DNA from: Streptomyces sp. NBC_00510
GTDB taxonomy: Bacteria > Actinomycetota > Actinomycetes > Streptomycetales > Streptomycetaceae
DNA length: 64,000 nucleotides
Reading direction: 5' to 3'
Assembly: GCA_036013505.1 (NCBI GenBank)
Contig: CP107851.1
Location: 2,976,001 to 3,040,000 of the forward strand
In this document: one piece after another, positions 16,199 through 24,800 of the stretch
How the letters are laid out: each line of letters starts with the position of its first letter
Numbering within the stretch: position 1 is the stretch's first letter
The notes under the pieces: model-generated
Told to the model about the DNA's origin: nothing
Databases searched by the model: none
The model's input: the letters and a program-made list of their open reading frames with translations, nothing else
Program-made: the position numbers and the translations under genes

Positions 16199-17491
16199 AT
16201 GCGCCGCCGACTGTCCCCGTACGAACGCGTCATCTGGGCCGCGGGCGAGCGGCTCCCCGTCAACATCGCCGCCGTGGCCCGGGTCGAGGGCCGCACCACG
16301 CCCGGGCGCGTGCGCGCGGCCGTGGCGTCCGTGCGCCGCCGCCACCCCCTGCTCGGCGTCCGCATCGCCGACCCGGGGCCGTGGCAGGGGCGGCTCACCA
16401 CGGCCGGGGTACCGGACCCGGGGGTGCGGGTGGTCCCGGACGCCGGTGCGGGTGCCTGGTCCCGCGTGGTGGAGGAGGAGCTCCAGCGGCCCTTCGACAC
16501 CCGTACGGGTCCCCTCGCCCGCTTCGTGCTCGTCGACGCGGGCGAGTGCTTCGACCTCGTCACCGTCTACCACCACCTGGTGGCCGACGCCGTCTCCGCG
16601 GGCGTCGTCATGCGCGACCTGCTGACCCACCTCGGGGGGCCGGATCCGGCGTGCACGCCCCTGCCCGGCCCGGCGCAGCCGCCCGGCGCACACCGGGAGG
16701 CCGCGGCGGACGCGGGCCCGATGCCGGTGCCGGTGCCGGTGCCGGTGCTGGCGGCACCCGCGGACGAGCTGATCCCCGGCCCCCGCGCCCACCCCGGGGA
16801 CCTGCTGAAGACCGCCCGCGCCCTGGGCGGGCCCGTCCGGCCGCCGTACCCCCCGGACGGGCGGCTCGCCTACCGCGCGTGGTCACTGGAGCGCGAGGAG
16901 ACGGAGCTGCTGCTCAAGCGGTGCCGGGCGCAGGGCGCGACGCTGCAGGCCGCCCTGTGCGCGGCCTTCGCGCGGGCCGCCGCGCCCGGCCGCCCGGCGC
17001 GCATCGCGGTGGCGGCGGACCTGCGCCGGGTGCTCGAACCGTCGCCCGGTGAGGCCATGGGCCTGTACGCGGCGAGCTTCGTCGTCCCCGTGGACGGCGG
17101 CACCGACGACCTGTGGGCGGCCGCGCGCGACGCGCGGGCCGGGATCCACGCCCGGCTCACCCCGGAGGAGCTGCGGCCGCTCGTGCGCGTCTTCCGGCTG
17201 ACCTCGTTCCTGCCGCACCGCGCCGTCGGCGCCCTCCTGCGGCGCGGCGAGACCCGCGGCCCCCGGTTCGACGTGTCGGTGAGCAACACGCGCCTCGACC
17301 TTCCCGGGACGTACGGACCGCTGCGGCTGGCCGCCGTCCACGGGGCCGCGCACACCAGCCTGTCCGGGGCGCCGCTGGTGATCGTGGTGGGGCTGGGCGG
17401 GCGGCTGTTCCTCAGCGTGACGTCCACGGCGGGCGAGGAGGCCGCCGACCTGTGCCGGCGCGCCATGGAGCACCTCCTGTCCGCCGAGTGA
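16199..17491 (+). CDS. Condensation-domain/PapA-type acyltransferase
   Basis: This 430-residue protein has the HHxxxD motif of condensation and PapA-type acyltransferases (His125, His126, Asp130 in HHLVADAVS), preceded by RPFDTRTGPLARFVLV and followed by a second half ending in a FDVSVSNTRL segment. Such enzymes form esters or amides from an acyl thioester and an alcohol or amine. GGGGGAG seven bases before ATG 16199 supports the start. As the last gene of the cassette it may O- or N-acylate the lipid. A Pro/Val linker (about residues 176-186) is encoded by a hexanucleotide repeat. Confidence 0.8.
   Translation: MRRRLSPYERVIWAAGERLPVNIAAVARVEGRTTPGRVRAAVASVRRRHPLLGVRIADPGPWQGRLTTAGVPDPGVRVVPDAGAGAWSRVVEEELQRPFDTRTGPLARFVLVDAGECFDLVTVYHHLVADAVSAGVVMRDLLTHLGGPDPACTPLPGPAQPPGAHREAAADAGPMPVPVPVPVLAAPADELIPGPRAHPGDLLKTARALGGPVRPPYPPDGRLAYRAWSLEREETELLLKRCRAQGATLQAALCAAFARAAAPGRPARIAVAADLRRVLEPSPGEAMGLYAASFVVPVDGGTDDLWAAARDARAGIHARLTPEELRPLVRVFRLTSFLPHRAVGALLRRGETRGPRFDVSVSNTRLDLPGTYGPLRLAAVHGAAHTSLSGAPLVIVVGLGGRLFLSVTSTAGEEAADLCRRAMEHLLSAE
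16723..16746 (+). repeat. GCCGGT hexanucleotide repeat, four copies
   Basis: The repeat encodes Pro-Val pairs in the linker of the acyltransferase. It is in frame, so gain or loss of copies would only change linker length. Confidence 0.8.
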
Positions 17492-17536
17492 GGTTCGCTG
17501 ACGGATAGCGGCGGGCTCAGCGGGTATCGGAAGGAC

Positions 17537-18613
17537 GTGGCACGCACCGTGGGAGTGGAAGAAGAGCTTCTCCTGGTGGACGCGCGGTCCGGGGAACCGC
17601 GCGCGGTGGCCGACGCGGTGCTGGACGGCGGCCCCTGGCCCCGGGAACTGGTGGCCGAGCTGCAGCAACAGCAGCTCGAACTGAACAGCTCCCCCTGCGT
17701 CACCCTGGACCAGCTGCGGGAGGAGCTGCGCGCCTGGCGCTGCCGGGCGGCCGGGCTCGCCCGCTCGGAGGGCGTCGCGGTGGCGGCGCTGGGGACCTCC
17801 CCGATGGCGGTGCCGCCCCGGCTCACCCCCAGGGGCCGCTACCGCAGGATGGCCCAGTCCTTCGGCCTCACCGCGCAGGAGACCCTGACCTGCGGCTGCC
17901 ACGTCCACGTGGGGGTGGAGTCGGACGAGGAGGGCGTGGCCGTCGTCGACCGCATCCGCCCCTGGCTGCCGCCTTTGCTCGCGCTCAGCTCCAATTCGCC
18001 GCTCTGGCAGGGCGCCGACACGGGGTACGCGAGCTACCGCTACCAGGTCTTCGGCCGCTGGCCCACCGCCGGGCCGACCCGCGGCTTCGGCTCCGCCGAG
18101 GGGTACCGCGCCGCGGTGTCGCGCCTGCTGGCCTCGGGGATCCTGATCGACCAGGGCATGCTCTACTTCGACGCCCGGCTGTCGGCGAAGTTCCCCACGG
18201 TGGAGGTGCGCGTCTGCGACGTGTGCCCGGAGTACCAGGACGCGGTGGTGCTGGCCGCGCTGGTGCGCGGCCTGGTCGAGACCGCCGCCCGCGAGTGGGC
18301 CGACGGGTGCCCCGCGCCCGGCGACGACGTGTCCCTGCTCCGGCTCGCCTCGTGGCGGGCCAGCCGCTCCGGGCTGGACGGCGCCCTGCTCGATCCGCGC
18401 ACCTTCCGTCCGGCGAGCGCGCACGACGTCGTCGAGTCCCTGGTCGCCCACGTCGAGGGCGCGCTGAAGGACGCGGGCGACCTGTACACCGTCCGGGCCG
18501 GCGTGGACCGCCTGACCTCCCAGGGCTCCGGTGCCCGCCGGCAGCGCCAGGTGTACGCGCGCGGCGGCCCCGCCGCGGTCCTGCGGGACGCGGTGCTCCG
18601 CACCGCGGCGTGA
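17537..18613 (+). CDS. Carboxylate-amine ligase, YbdK/glutamate-cysteine ligase type 2
   Basis: This 358-residue GCS2-family enzyme begins TVGVEEELLLVD, has QQQQLELNSSP, LTCGCHVHVGVES and VEVRVCDVCPE, all typical of YbdK-type enzymes that ligate glutamate to an amine using ATP. In mycothiol-making actinomycetes such enzymes are usually not glutathione producers, so the product is uncertain. GGAAGG lies only two bases before GTG 17537; GTG 17549 is possible. It follows the lipid cassette by 45 bases but shows no overlap. Confidence 0.9.
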   Translation: MARTVGVEEELLLVDARSGEPRAVADAVLDGGPWPRELVAELQQQQLELNSSPCVTLDQLREELRAWRCRAAGLARSEGVAVAALGTSPMAVPPRLTPRGRYRRMAQSFGLTAQETLTCGCHVHVGVESDEEGVAVVDRIRPWLPPLLALSSNSPLWQGADTGYASYRYQVFGRWPTAGPTRGFGSAEGYRAAVSRLLASGILIDQGMLYFDARLSAKFPTVEVRVCDVCPEYQDAVVLAALVRGLVETAAREWADGCPAPGDDVSLLRLASWRASRSGLDGALLDPRTFRPASAHDVVESLVAHVEGALKDAGDLYTVRAGVDRLTSQGSGARRQRQVYARGGPAAVLRDAVLRTAA

Positions 18614-18656
18614 TCACGCACCGGCAAGCGCACCACGCGGGCGGATCGCCGCGGAC

Positions 18657-19042
18657 TCAGGAGTGGGGCATCGACTCCACCCATTGGGCCCGCCAGGCGG
18701 GCGGGGCGAAGGTGTCCGCGAAGTACTGGGTCTCGTGCGCGACCTTGCCGTCGCGGAATTCCATGATGCTGATGGTCGGTGTCGGTTTCCCGTCGTAGGC
18801 GATCACGTACTCGGTGATCCAAAGATCCCCACTGCCGAGAATCCGGCGGACGGTGAAGTCGAGCTTGGCGGGTGGCCCGAGCGCAGCGCCTGGAGATTGC
18901 GGCGGCCGTGGATGCGCTCACCGGACTGGGGATAGTCCGTGATCACGTCGTCGTGATAGATCTCGTGCTCGATGTCCTGGTCCCCGGCGGCAGAGGCTGC
19001 CCAGTGCCGGTCCAGCGCCTCTCGGATACCGCGGTCTTCCAT
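18657..19042 (-). pseudogene. NTF2/SnoaL-like protein, frameshifted
   Basis: From ATG 19042 (GGAGGGG four bases upstream) the reading frame encodes MEDRGIREALDRHWAASAAG and YPQSGERIHGRRNLQALRSG, the start of a SnoaL/NTF2-like domain. Near 18867-18873 the frame is lost. In another frame the expected rest follows: LDFTVRRILGSGDLWITEY, ISIMEFRDGKVAHETQYFAD, then PPAWRAQWVESMPHS and a TGA at 18657. A single missing base in the run GGCGGGTGG would explain it. The fold is used for ligand binding or isomerisation. Either a recent pseudogene or an assembly error. Confidence 0.8.
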
Positions 19043-19083
19043 CGCGCCCCTCCGGTTGCGGAATCGTCGGATGATCCGTGGAC

Positions 19084-19098
19084 GGCCTCGACGAGGCC
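19084..19098. other. Palindrome GGCCTCG-A-CGAGGCC
   Basis: A perfect 7-bp dyad lies in the 223-bp gap between the NTF2-like gene and the CHAT gene. It may be an operator or a weak terminator. Confidence 0.3.
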
Positions 19099-19265
19099 CC
19101 GAGGGCCGCCACAAGGTTGCGGGCTCTGCACCGATCGTAAGCGGCCAACGGCGCGGGTTCTCATCAGCCCGGAAGTCCTGCTCCTCCGTACCGCGGAGTG
19201 AGCGGTCGGTCACGGGTGGCGCGCTATCCTGCCGCGACGCCGGCAACGGGGATCGGGGGCGGCTG

Positions 19266-22200
19266 ATGACGGACGCGCGCGCGGCCGTGGACCGCATGCT
19301 GAGGCGCTTCGCGCTGGCGGAGCCGCCGGGCACCGGCCGCCTCGTCGACGGCGCCGGACCGGCGCCCGGGAGCCTGCTGCGGGCGGCGGAGGACCTGTTG
19401 CGGGAGTCATGGCGGGGCGAGGACGGCCGGGCCCCGGCCGCCGCCGCCCTCGCGCTGATCGTGCTGGGCCTGGACACGGCGCCCCGCGACGATCCGCTGC
19501 GCGCCCGGCTCGTCCTGCACCTGCAACTGGCCGACCGCACCCTGGCGCACCTGCACGGCGACTTCCGCACCGCGCCCGAGGTCCGCCACCACCTGGGGGC
19601 GCAGACCCAGCACCGCTCGCCCGACGACCTCGTGGCCGTCGCCGCCCGCTACCCGTCCGGCCCCGCCCAGCAACCGTTCCGGCCCGCGGACCCCGTGGAG
19701 GGCGGGGCGGCCGCGCTGCTGGCCACGCTGCCTCCGGACGACCTGTGCCGCCCCGGGCTGCTCGCCCGGCTCGCGCACTCCGCGCTGATCCGCTACGAGT
19801 GCGGGGCCACGGACGAGTTGCCGGCGCTGTGGGCGCGTGCCCGGGAGGCCTTCGCCGCGGTCACCACCGGGCACGTCGACGCCCCGGACGCGGGCCGGGT
19901 GGCGGTGCTCGCCGGGATCGCCTGGGTCCGGGCCCACCCGCGGGACCGGGAGGCGGTGGACGTCGCCGTGCGGGGCGGGCGGCTGGCGCTGGCCGCGGCG
20001 AGCGGGCGCACCATGGGCGGGCTCCGGGACCGGCACGAGATGCGCAGCGTCCACTTCGCGCTGGCGGCGGCGCTGATGTGCACGCTGCCCTGGGCGCCGG
20101 CCCGCGCGACGATCGACGAGGCGATGGGCCACCTGGAGGCGTACCGGGCCGAGGGCCTGCCGGACGACAACGGGACCTACGAGGTGAACCTGGCCTCGCT
20201 GCTGGCCGCCCGCGCGGTCGTCGACTGGGAGGCCGCGGACGCCGCCGAGGCCGAGCGGATGCTGCGCGCGCTCGTGGAGCGGCTGCCACCGGGCCATCCG
20301 CTGCTGCCGCACGTCGCCGAGAAGGCCGCCGCGGTGGGCGAACTCCGCGGCAGGATGCGGCTCGTACCGCGGGCCCTCGGCGCGGTGGCGACCCGGTTCC
20401 TGCCGATGATGGTGCGGTTCGCGCCCGCGCTGCCGCCGGTGCAGCTGCGGTCGGCCCTGCCGCCGGACGGCTTCCGCACCGACCCCGTCACCCCCGCCCC
20501 TGCCCCCGCCCCCGCCCCGGAGCCCGGACCGGAACCGGGCGTGAGTGGGGGCACGGGCAACGGCAACGGCGATGGCGATGGCGATGGCGCAGCCGACGAC
20601 CTGTACGCGCGCTTCACCTCCGCCTTCCCCGTCCCGCCCGACATGCGGCCCCTGCTGGACGCCCTGGCCAAGGGCCCCGGCACGCCCCAGGGCATGGATC
20701 CCGCCTTCGTCGCCGACGCCGAGCGGAGGTTGCGCGAGGCGCTGGAGCGGACGGAGGCCGGCAGCACCGAACGCGCGTGGACGGCAGGCCTGTTGATGGC
20801 GGTCATCGGGATGCGCTACATGGCCGACCAGGACGCCGCCGTGATCGAGGAGGCGGCCGCGCTCGGCGACCGCGTCCTGGCCGAACTCCCCCACGGCTCC
20901 GGGGAGCACGTCCGCCTGGTCCTCGCCTCGGCGCCGTGGCAGCACATGCGGGCGGTGCTCGCCATGGACACCGGCGCCCTGCGCGCCTGCTGCCGGGAGC
21001 TGCGCGCGGCGCTCGACCTTCTGCCCGGGGACGCGCCCGAGCGCACCGCCGGGGAGGTCGAGTACGCCAACGCGCTCACCAACCTCGCCGGGCTCACCCA
21101 GGACCCCGTCCTGGCCGCCGAGGCGCGCCGCAGGATCGCCGACGCCTCACGGCGCGTGGAACGGACCCCGGGCCTGACGGACCTGCTGGGCGGGATGGTG
21201 ACCTCGTACGGCCACTGGGCGGACTACACCGACGCCACGGTCCGCGGGGACCAGCGGGCGGCGCGGGCGGCCGAGGTCGCGTTCGTGGCGTCGCCCGCGG
21301 GCGAGATGCCGGCGCTGCGGTTCGAAGTGGCGCGCATCGCGATGGCCGACGCCCTGGAGCACCACGACTGGGCGGCCGCGGCCGACGCGGCGGCACGGGC
21401 CCTGGAGACCCTGCCGTCGCTGGCCTCGCGGGCCCTGGCGCGGGAGGACCGCCGGGCCTCCGTCGGCGGGGCGCTGCTCGGCCGCCGCTACCCCATGGCG
21501 CACCTGGGGGTGGACGGCGCCGACCCGTCGGGGGCGGGCCGGCCCGATCCCCTGACCGGTACGAGCCTCGGCCGCACCGGCTGCGCCGCGGCGCTCGCCG
21601 CCGGGCGCCCCGCGCAGGCGCTGGCGCTGCTGGAGCGGGGCCGGGCCGTCCTGATGGGCCAGGACCTGGAAGCCCGCGCCGATCTGACCGCCCTGTCCGC
21701 GGCGCACCCCTTGCTGGCCCGGGAGTTCGCCGGGCTCGGGGGACGCCTGCGGCGGGCCGAGGCGGGCGAGGACTTCATGGAACGGCACGTGCCGGCCGCC
21801 GAGTGGGAGGCGCTGCTGATGCGCGTCCGCGGCAAGCCGGGCTTCGAGCGGTTCCTGATGCCGCCCACGGAACGGGAGATGCGCGCCGTGGCGGCGCAGG
21901 GACCGGTCGTCGCGGTCAACGTGGACCGGCTCCGGTGCGACGCGCTCGTCGTCACGCAGGAGCGCATCTTCTCCGTTCCGCTGCGTGAGCTGACGGAGGG
22001 GCAGCTGGCCCTGCGGACGCAGGAGTTCCTCGGCGCGGTGAGCCTGCCGCGGACCGCGCCCGACGAGGAGCACGACCGCGCCCGCGAACTCGTGCTGGAC
22101 ACCCTCGCCTGGCTCTGGCGCACGGTGGCCGAGCCGGTGCTCACCGCCCTCGGCCTCACCCGGCCGCTCCCCGCGGACGCCCCCGCGTCGGCCGCGCCGC

Positions 22201-22964
22201 GGCTGTGGTGGTCGGCCTCGGGACCGCTGGCGTACCTGCCGCTGCACGCAGCCGGACTGCAACGGGCGCACCAACTGCGTGACGGACGCACCGTCCTGGA
22301 CCGGGTGGCCTCCTCCTACACCCCCACCCTGCGCGCCCTGCGGCACGCCCGGCAGGTCTCCTCCGGCCGCACCGGCGGACGGCTGCTCGCCGTCGGCCGG
22401 CCCACCGGCACGGCGGGCTCGGCGGGCGCCTCGGCCCGTGAGGTCGCCGCGATCGCGGACGCGCTCGGCGGCGTACGCGCCGTCGAGGGCGAGGCGGCCA
22501 CGCCGGAACGGGTCCTGTCGGCCCTGCGCACGGCCCGCTGGGTGCACTTCGCCTGCCACGGCGTCAGCGACCCGCAGGACCCGTCCGCCAGCCACCTGCT
22601 CCTGCACGGCGGGCCGCTCAGCGCCGCGGACGTCTCCCGGCAGGAACTGCTCTACGCCGAACTGGCGGTGCTGCTCGCCTGCCACACCGCGCACACCGGG
22701 CAGCTGCCGGACGAGGCCGTCCACCTCGCCTCCGCCTTCCAGACCGCCGGCTACCCCCAGGTCGTCGGCGCCCTCTGGGAGGCCGACGACGCGGTCTGCG
22801 CGCTCCTGGCCGCCCGCCTGTACGCCGCCCTCCGCGGTCCGGCGCCCGGCGCCGTCGCCCCCGCGGACGCGGGCCGCGCCCTCAACCACGTCATCCGCGC
22901 CCTGCGCACCCGTTACGCCCGCTCCCCGGCGGCCTGGGCGCCCTTCGTCCACATCGGCCGCTGA
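19266..22964 (+). CDS. TPR-CHAT domain protein (caspase-like protease fold)
   Basis: This 1232-residue protein has a long helical, TPR-like region and a C-terminal CHAT domain. The predicted catalytic dyad is intact: His1098 in HFACHG and Cys1139 in LLACHTA. A low-complexity linker (about 412-445; Ala-Pro, then Gly-Asn/Gly-Asp repeats) splits the helical part in two. CHAT proteins are distant caspase and separase relatives; some, such as the Craspase partner of type III-E CRISPR, are activated by a sensor and cut specific proteins. No CRISPR or obvious sensor gene adjoins it. GGGGG lies six bases before ATG 19266. Confidence 0.88.
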   Translation: MTDARAAVDRMLRRFALAEPPGTGRLVDGAGPAPGSLLRAAEDLLRESWRGEDGRAPAAAALALIVLGLDTAPRDDPLRARLVLHLQLADRTLAHLHGDFRTAPEVRHHLGAQTQHRSPDDLVAVAARYPSGPAQQPFRPADPVEGGAAALLATLPPDDLCRPGLLARLAHSALIRYECGATDELPALWARAREAFAAVTTGHVDAPDAGRVAVLAGIAWVRAHPRDREAVDVAVRGGRLALAAASGRTMGGLRDRHEMRSVHFALAAALMCTLPWAPARATIDEAMGHLEAYRAEGLPDDNGTYEVNLASLLAARAVVDWEAADAAEAERMLRALVERLPPGHPLLPHVAEKAAAVGELRGRMRLVPRALGAVATRFLPMMVRFAPALPPVQLRSALPPDGFRTDPVTPAPAPAPAPEPGPEPGVSGGTGNGNGDGDGDGAADDLYARFTSAFPVPPDMRPLLDALAKGPGTPQGMDPAFVADAERRLREALERTEAGSTERAWTAGLLMAVIGMRYMADQDAAVIEEAAALGDRVLAELPHGSGEHVRLVLASAPWQHMRAVLAMDTGALRACCRELRAALDLLPGDAPERTAGEVEYANALTNLAGLTQDPVLAAEARRRIADASRRVERTPGLTDLLGGMVTSYGHWADYTDATVRGDQRAARAAEVAFVASPAGEMPALRFEVARIAMADALEHHDWAAAADAAARALETLPSLASRALAREDRRASVGGALLGRRYPMAHLGVDGADPSGAGRPDPLTGTSLGRTGCAAALAAGRPAQALALLERGRAVLMGQDLEARADLTALSAAHPLLAREFAGLGGRLRRAEAGEDFMERHVPAAEWEALLMRVRGKPGFERFLMPPTEREMRAVAAQGPVVAVNVDRLRCDALVVTQERIFSVPLRELTEGQLALRTQEFLGAVSLPRTAPDEEHDRARELVLDTLAWLWRTVAEPVLTALGLTRPLPADAPASAAPRLWWSASGPLAYLPLHAAGLQRAHQLRDGRTVLDRVASSYTPTLRALRHARQVSSGRTGGRLLAVGRPTGTAGSAGASAREVAAIADALGGVRAVEGEAATPERVLSALRTARWVHFACHGVSDPQDPSASHLLLHGGPLSAADVSRQELLYAELAVLLACHTAHTGQLPDEAVHLASAFQTAGYPQVVGALWEADDAVCALLAARLYAALRGPAPGAVAPADAGRALNHVIRALRTRYARSPAAWAPFVHIGR

Positions 22965-22981
22965 GCCCCCGCGACGGGACG

Positions 22982-23281
22982 TCAGGCGCCGCCCAGCAGT
23001 CCGGCCAGGTCCGGGTGCGCGCGGTCCGGGTCGACGGTGGTGACGGTGTACGCGGCGACCCCCGAGGTCACCAGGGGGTCCTCCGCCGCGATCCGCTCGA
23101 TCCTCCGGCGGTCCGTCCCCCGGGCGACGATCACGCCGCCCTCGGACGAGGGCACCGTCTGCCCGGAGAGCAGGAACGTGCCGGCGCGATGGTGGTGTTC
23201 CAGGAACGCGACGTGGGCGGTGACGAAAGGCGCGGCGTCTGCTTCCGATCCGGTGTACGTCAGGAACAGCAGGTGCAGCAT
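22982..23281 (-). CDS. YCII-related domain protein
   Basis: This 99-residue ferredoxin-like protein of the YciI family shows HLLFLTYTGSEADAAPFVTAH, LLSGQTVPSSEGGVIVARG and IERIAAEDPLVTSGVAAYTV. Members have a conserved His-Asp pair; some act as dehydrochlorinases or muconolactone-isomerase-like enzymes. It is convergent with the CHAT gene, 17 bases away. Function unknown. Confidence 0.85.
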   Translation of the reverse strand: MLHLLFLTYTGSEADAAPFVTAHVAFLEHHHRAGTFLLSGQTVPSSEGGVIVARGTDRRRIERIAAEDPLVTSGVAAYTVTTVDPDRAHPDLAGLLGGA

Positions 23282-23345
23282 GCTCGTCCGATCTCGTGGC
23301 GGGCCGGGCGGCCCGCACATCATGGCAGCGCCCGCTCCCGCGGGG

Positions 23346-24245
23346 TCACCTTCGGCGGCGCAGCACCAGGTCGAGCTCCCGCCAGGTCGCCGGGGCGACG
23401 GGCCCCGGCGGGACGGGGATCCCCACCGCGCGGGCGACGGAGCGCAGGCGCAGGTCCACGACGGCGTCGGCGAGGTCCGCCAGGGCGAAGAGCCGTTCGC
23501 GGCCGAGCCACCAGGCGGCGGACACGAGCACGGCGCCGACGACGAGCGCGGGCCACCACGCGGTGACGCAGGCCAGCGCCGCGTACAGCAGGCCCCACCC
23601 GCACAGCCGGGTGGACGCCTCGAAGGCACCGGCCGCCGTGCGGATCTCCCCGCGGTCGGCCTCCGTGGCCGCCAGCCACAGGCGCGGCCAGACCGCCGTG
23701 AAGGGCACCGCGTAGTACGCGCCGACGCGGTGCTCCAGGGCGTGCATCCGGTCGCCCATGCGGGTGGGCCGGGCCGGGGGCAGGGGCGCGATCCGGTCGC
23801 GGCGTGCCTCGGCCGCGCGGGCGGCGGCCAGTTCGGCCTCGTCGCCGTCGCGTTCGTGGTTCCGCAGGTGGGCCGCGACGTCCGCGTCGGCGCGTTCGCG
23901 GCGGGCGCGGCGCCGGCGCACGAGCCATTCCCCCGATCCTCCCGGCCAGCGCCCGAGCCAGAGCACCTGGACGGCGCGGGCCAGGAGTTGCACCGCCAGG
24001 CCCGGTACGACGGCGAGCAGCAGCACGGCCACCAGGGCCAGGAAGAGCGCGGCGCCGCCGTGGGCGTCGGTCCAGTCCGCGTAGCGCTCGACCTCGCGCA
24101 GCAGGCGGCCCGCGTCGAACGGCCCTCGTCCGCCGAGCACATGGGCGGCCCAGGCGGTGCCCAGGAAGAGCGATCCGGGCAGCGCGAGCAGGGACACCCA
24201 GCGCTCGGCGAGCTTCCCGCCGATCTCGTCCAGCAGACCCGCCAC
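23346..24245 (-). CDS. Hypothetical membrane protein
   Basis: I recognise no family in this 299-residue protein. It has about four hydrophobic helices (LLALPGSLFLGTAWAAHV, ALFLALVAVLLLAVVPGLAV, GWGLLYAALACVTAWWPAL, LVVGAVLVSAAWWLG) and a long Arg-rich cytoplasmic loop between the second and third. The start is GTG 24245. The YCII gene follows on the same strand after 64 bases and may be cotranscribed. Confidence 0.75.
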   Translation of the reverse strand: MAGLLDEIGGKLAERWVSLLALPGSLFLGTAWAAHVLGGRGPFDAGRLLREVERYADWTDAHGGAALFLALVAVLLLAVVPGLAVQLLARAVQVLWLGRWPGGSGEWLVRRRRARRERADADVAAHLRNHERDGDEAELAAARAAEARRDRIAPLPPARPTRMGDRMHALEHRVGAYYAVPFTAVWPRLWLAATEADRGEIRTAAGAFEASTRLCGWGLLYAALACVTAWWPALVVGAVLVSAAWWLGRERLFALADLADAVVDLRLRSVARAVGIPVPPGPVAPATWRELDLVLRRRR

Positions 24246-24410
24246 CGCGCTAGTACCCGCCTTCCGGGCCGCTGCGGCCCCGCGCCGTCCGGTGGGCGCA
24301 TCCGCCGCGTCGCCCGTAAGGACCGGCCACCCGTGCCGGCTGCTTCCTCCACCGTGGGGCTGCGCGCACCGGACGCTCCTCCTTCACCCGCAGGAACCGG
24401 GACGACAGGG

Positions 24411-24767
24411 CTAGTACCAGACGGGCCGCAGTTCGGCGTCGAACATCGCGCAGCGCGGGGCGGTGACGGATGCCGTCGGGTCCTCGCTTCGGGCGCAGAC
24501 GCCGCGCGGGCAGCGGTGGCGCAGGAGGCCGCCGCCCCCGCCGGTCATGCCGGGCACCTGGGCGTAACCACCCGCGACTTTGCGGGAGTCGAAGACCCGT
24601 ACGCCGAGCCGGTGCCCGAGGTCGGTGACCACCTCCATGTCGCCGGCGCCCTGCCGTACGGTCTCGGCGACGGCCTCGAGCTCGGCCGCGTCGGCCGGGT
24701 CGCCACTCGCGGCGCGCCGCAGCCGCGGCAGCATCTCGCAGAAGGCCATGACGTCGTCCTCGGTCAC
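24411..24767 (-). CDS. Hypothetical protein (118 residues)
   Basis: This small soluble protein has an acidic helical N-terminus (MTEDDVMAFCEMLPRLRRAA) and three Cys in its C-terminal half, two of them close together (LLRHRCPRGVCARSED). No family is recognised. A TAGGCT -10 ends six bases before GTG 24767, so the transcript should be leaderless. It is divergent from the phosphotransferase with only 33 bases between the two starts. Confidence 0.65.
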   Translation of the reverse strand: MTEDDVMAFCEMLPRLRRAASGDPADAAELEAVAETVRQGAGDMEVVTDLGHRLGVRVFDSRKVAGGYAQVPGMTGGGGGLLRHRCPRGVCARSEDPTASVTAPRCAMFDAELRPVWY

Positions 24768-24773
24768 CGGCCC

Positions 24774-24779
24774 AGCCTA
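24774..24779 (-). promoter_or_regulatory. -10 element TAGGCT, leaderless start at 24767
   Basis: The hexamer is followed by six bases and the GTG codon. There is no Shine-Dalgarno sequence. Confidence 0.5.
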
Positions 24780-24780
24780 C

Positions 24781-24793
24781 TGATCTGCGATCA
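24781..24793. promoter_or_regulatory. TGATC-TGC-GATCA dyad in a shared promoter
   Basis: A perfect 5-bp-arm palindrome lies within the 33-base space between two divergent starts. A bound protein would cover both promoters. Confidence 0.4.
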
Positions 24794-24800
24794 TTGCCGT

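Noticed and set aside
18608..18619. GCGTGATCACGC palindrome over the ligase stop codon
   Set aside because: Too short to serve as a convincing terminator and has no A/T or loop; probably fortuitous.
20493..20590. Short repeats in the CHAT gene that resemble a microsatellite
   Set aside because: They are in frame and encode a plausible Ala-Pro/Gly-Asn/Gly-Asp linker, so they are treated as part of the protein, not a separate element.
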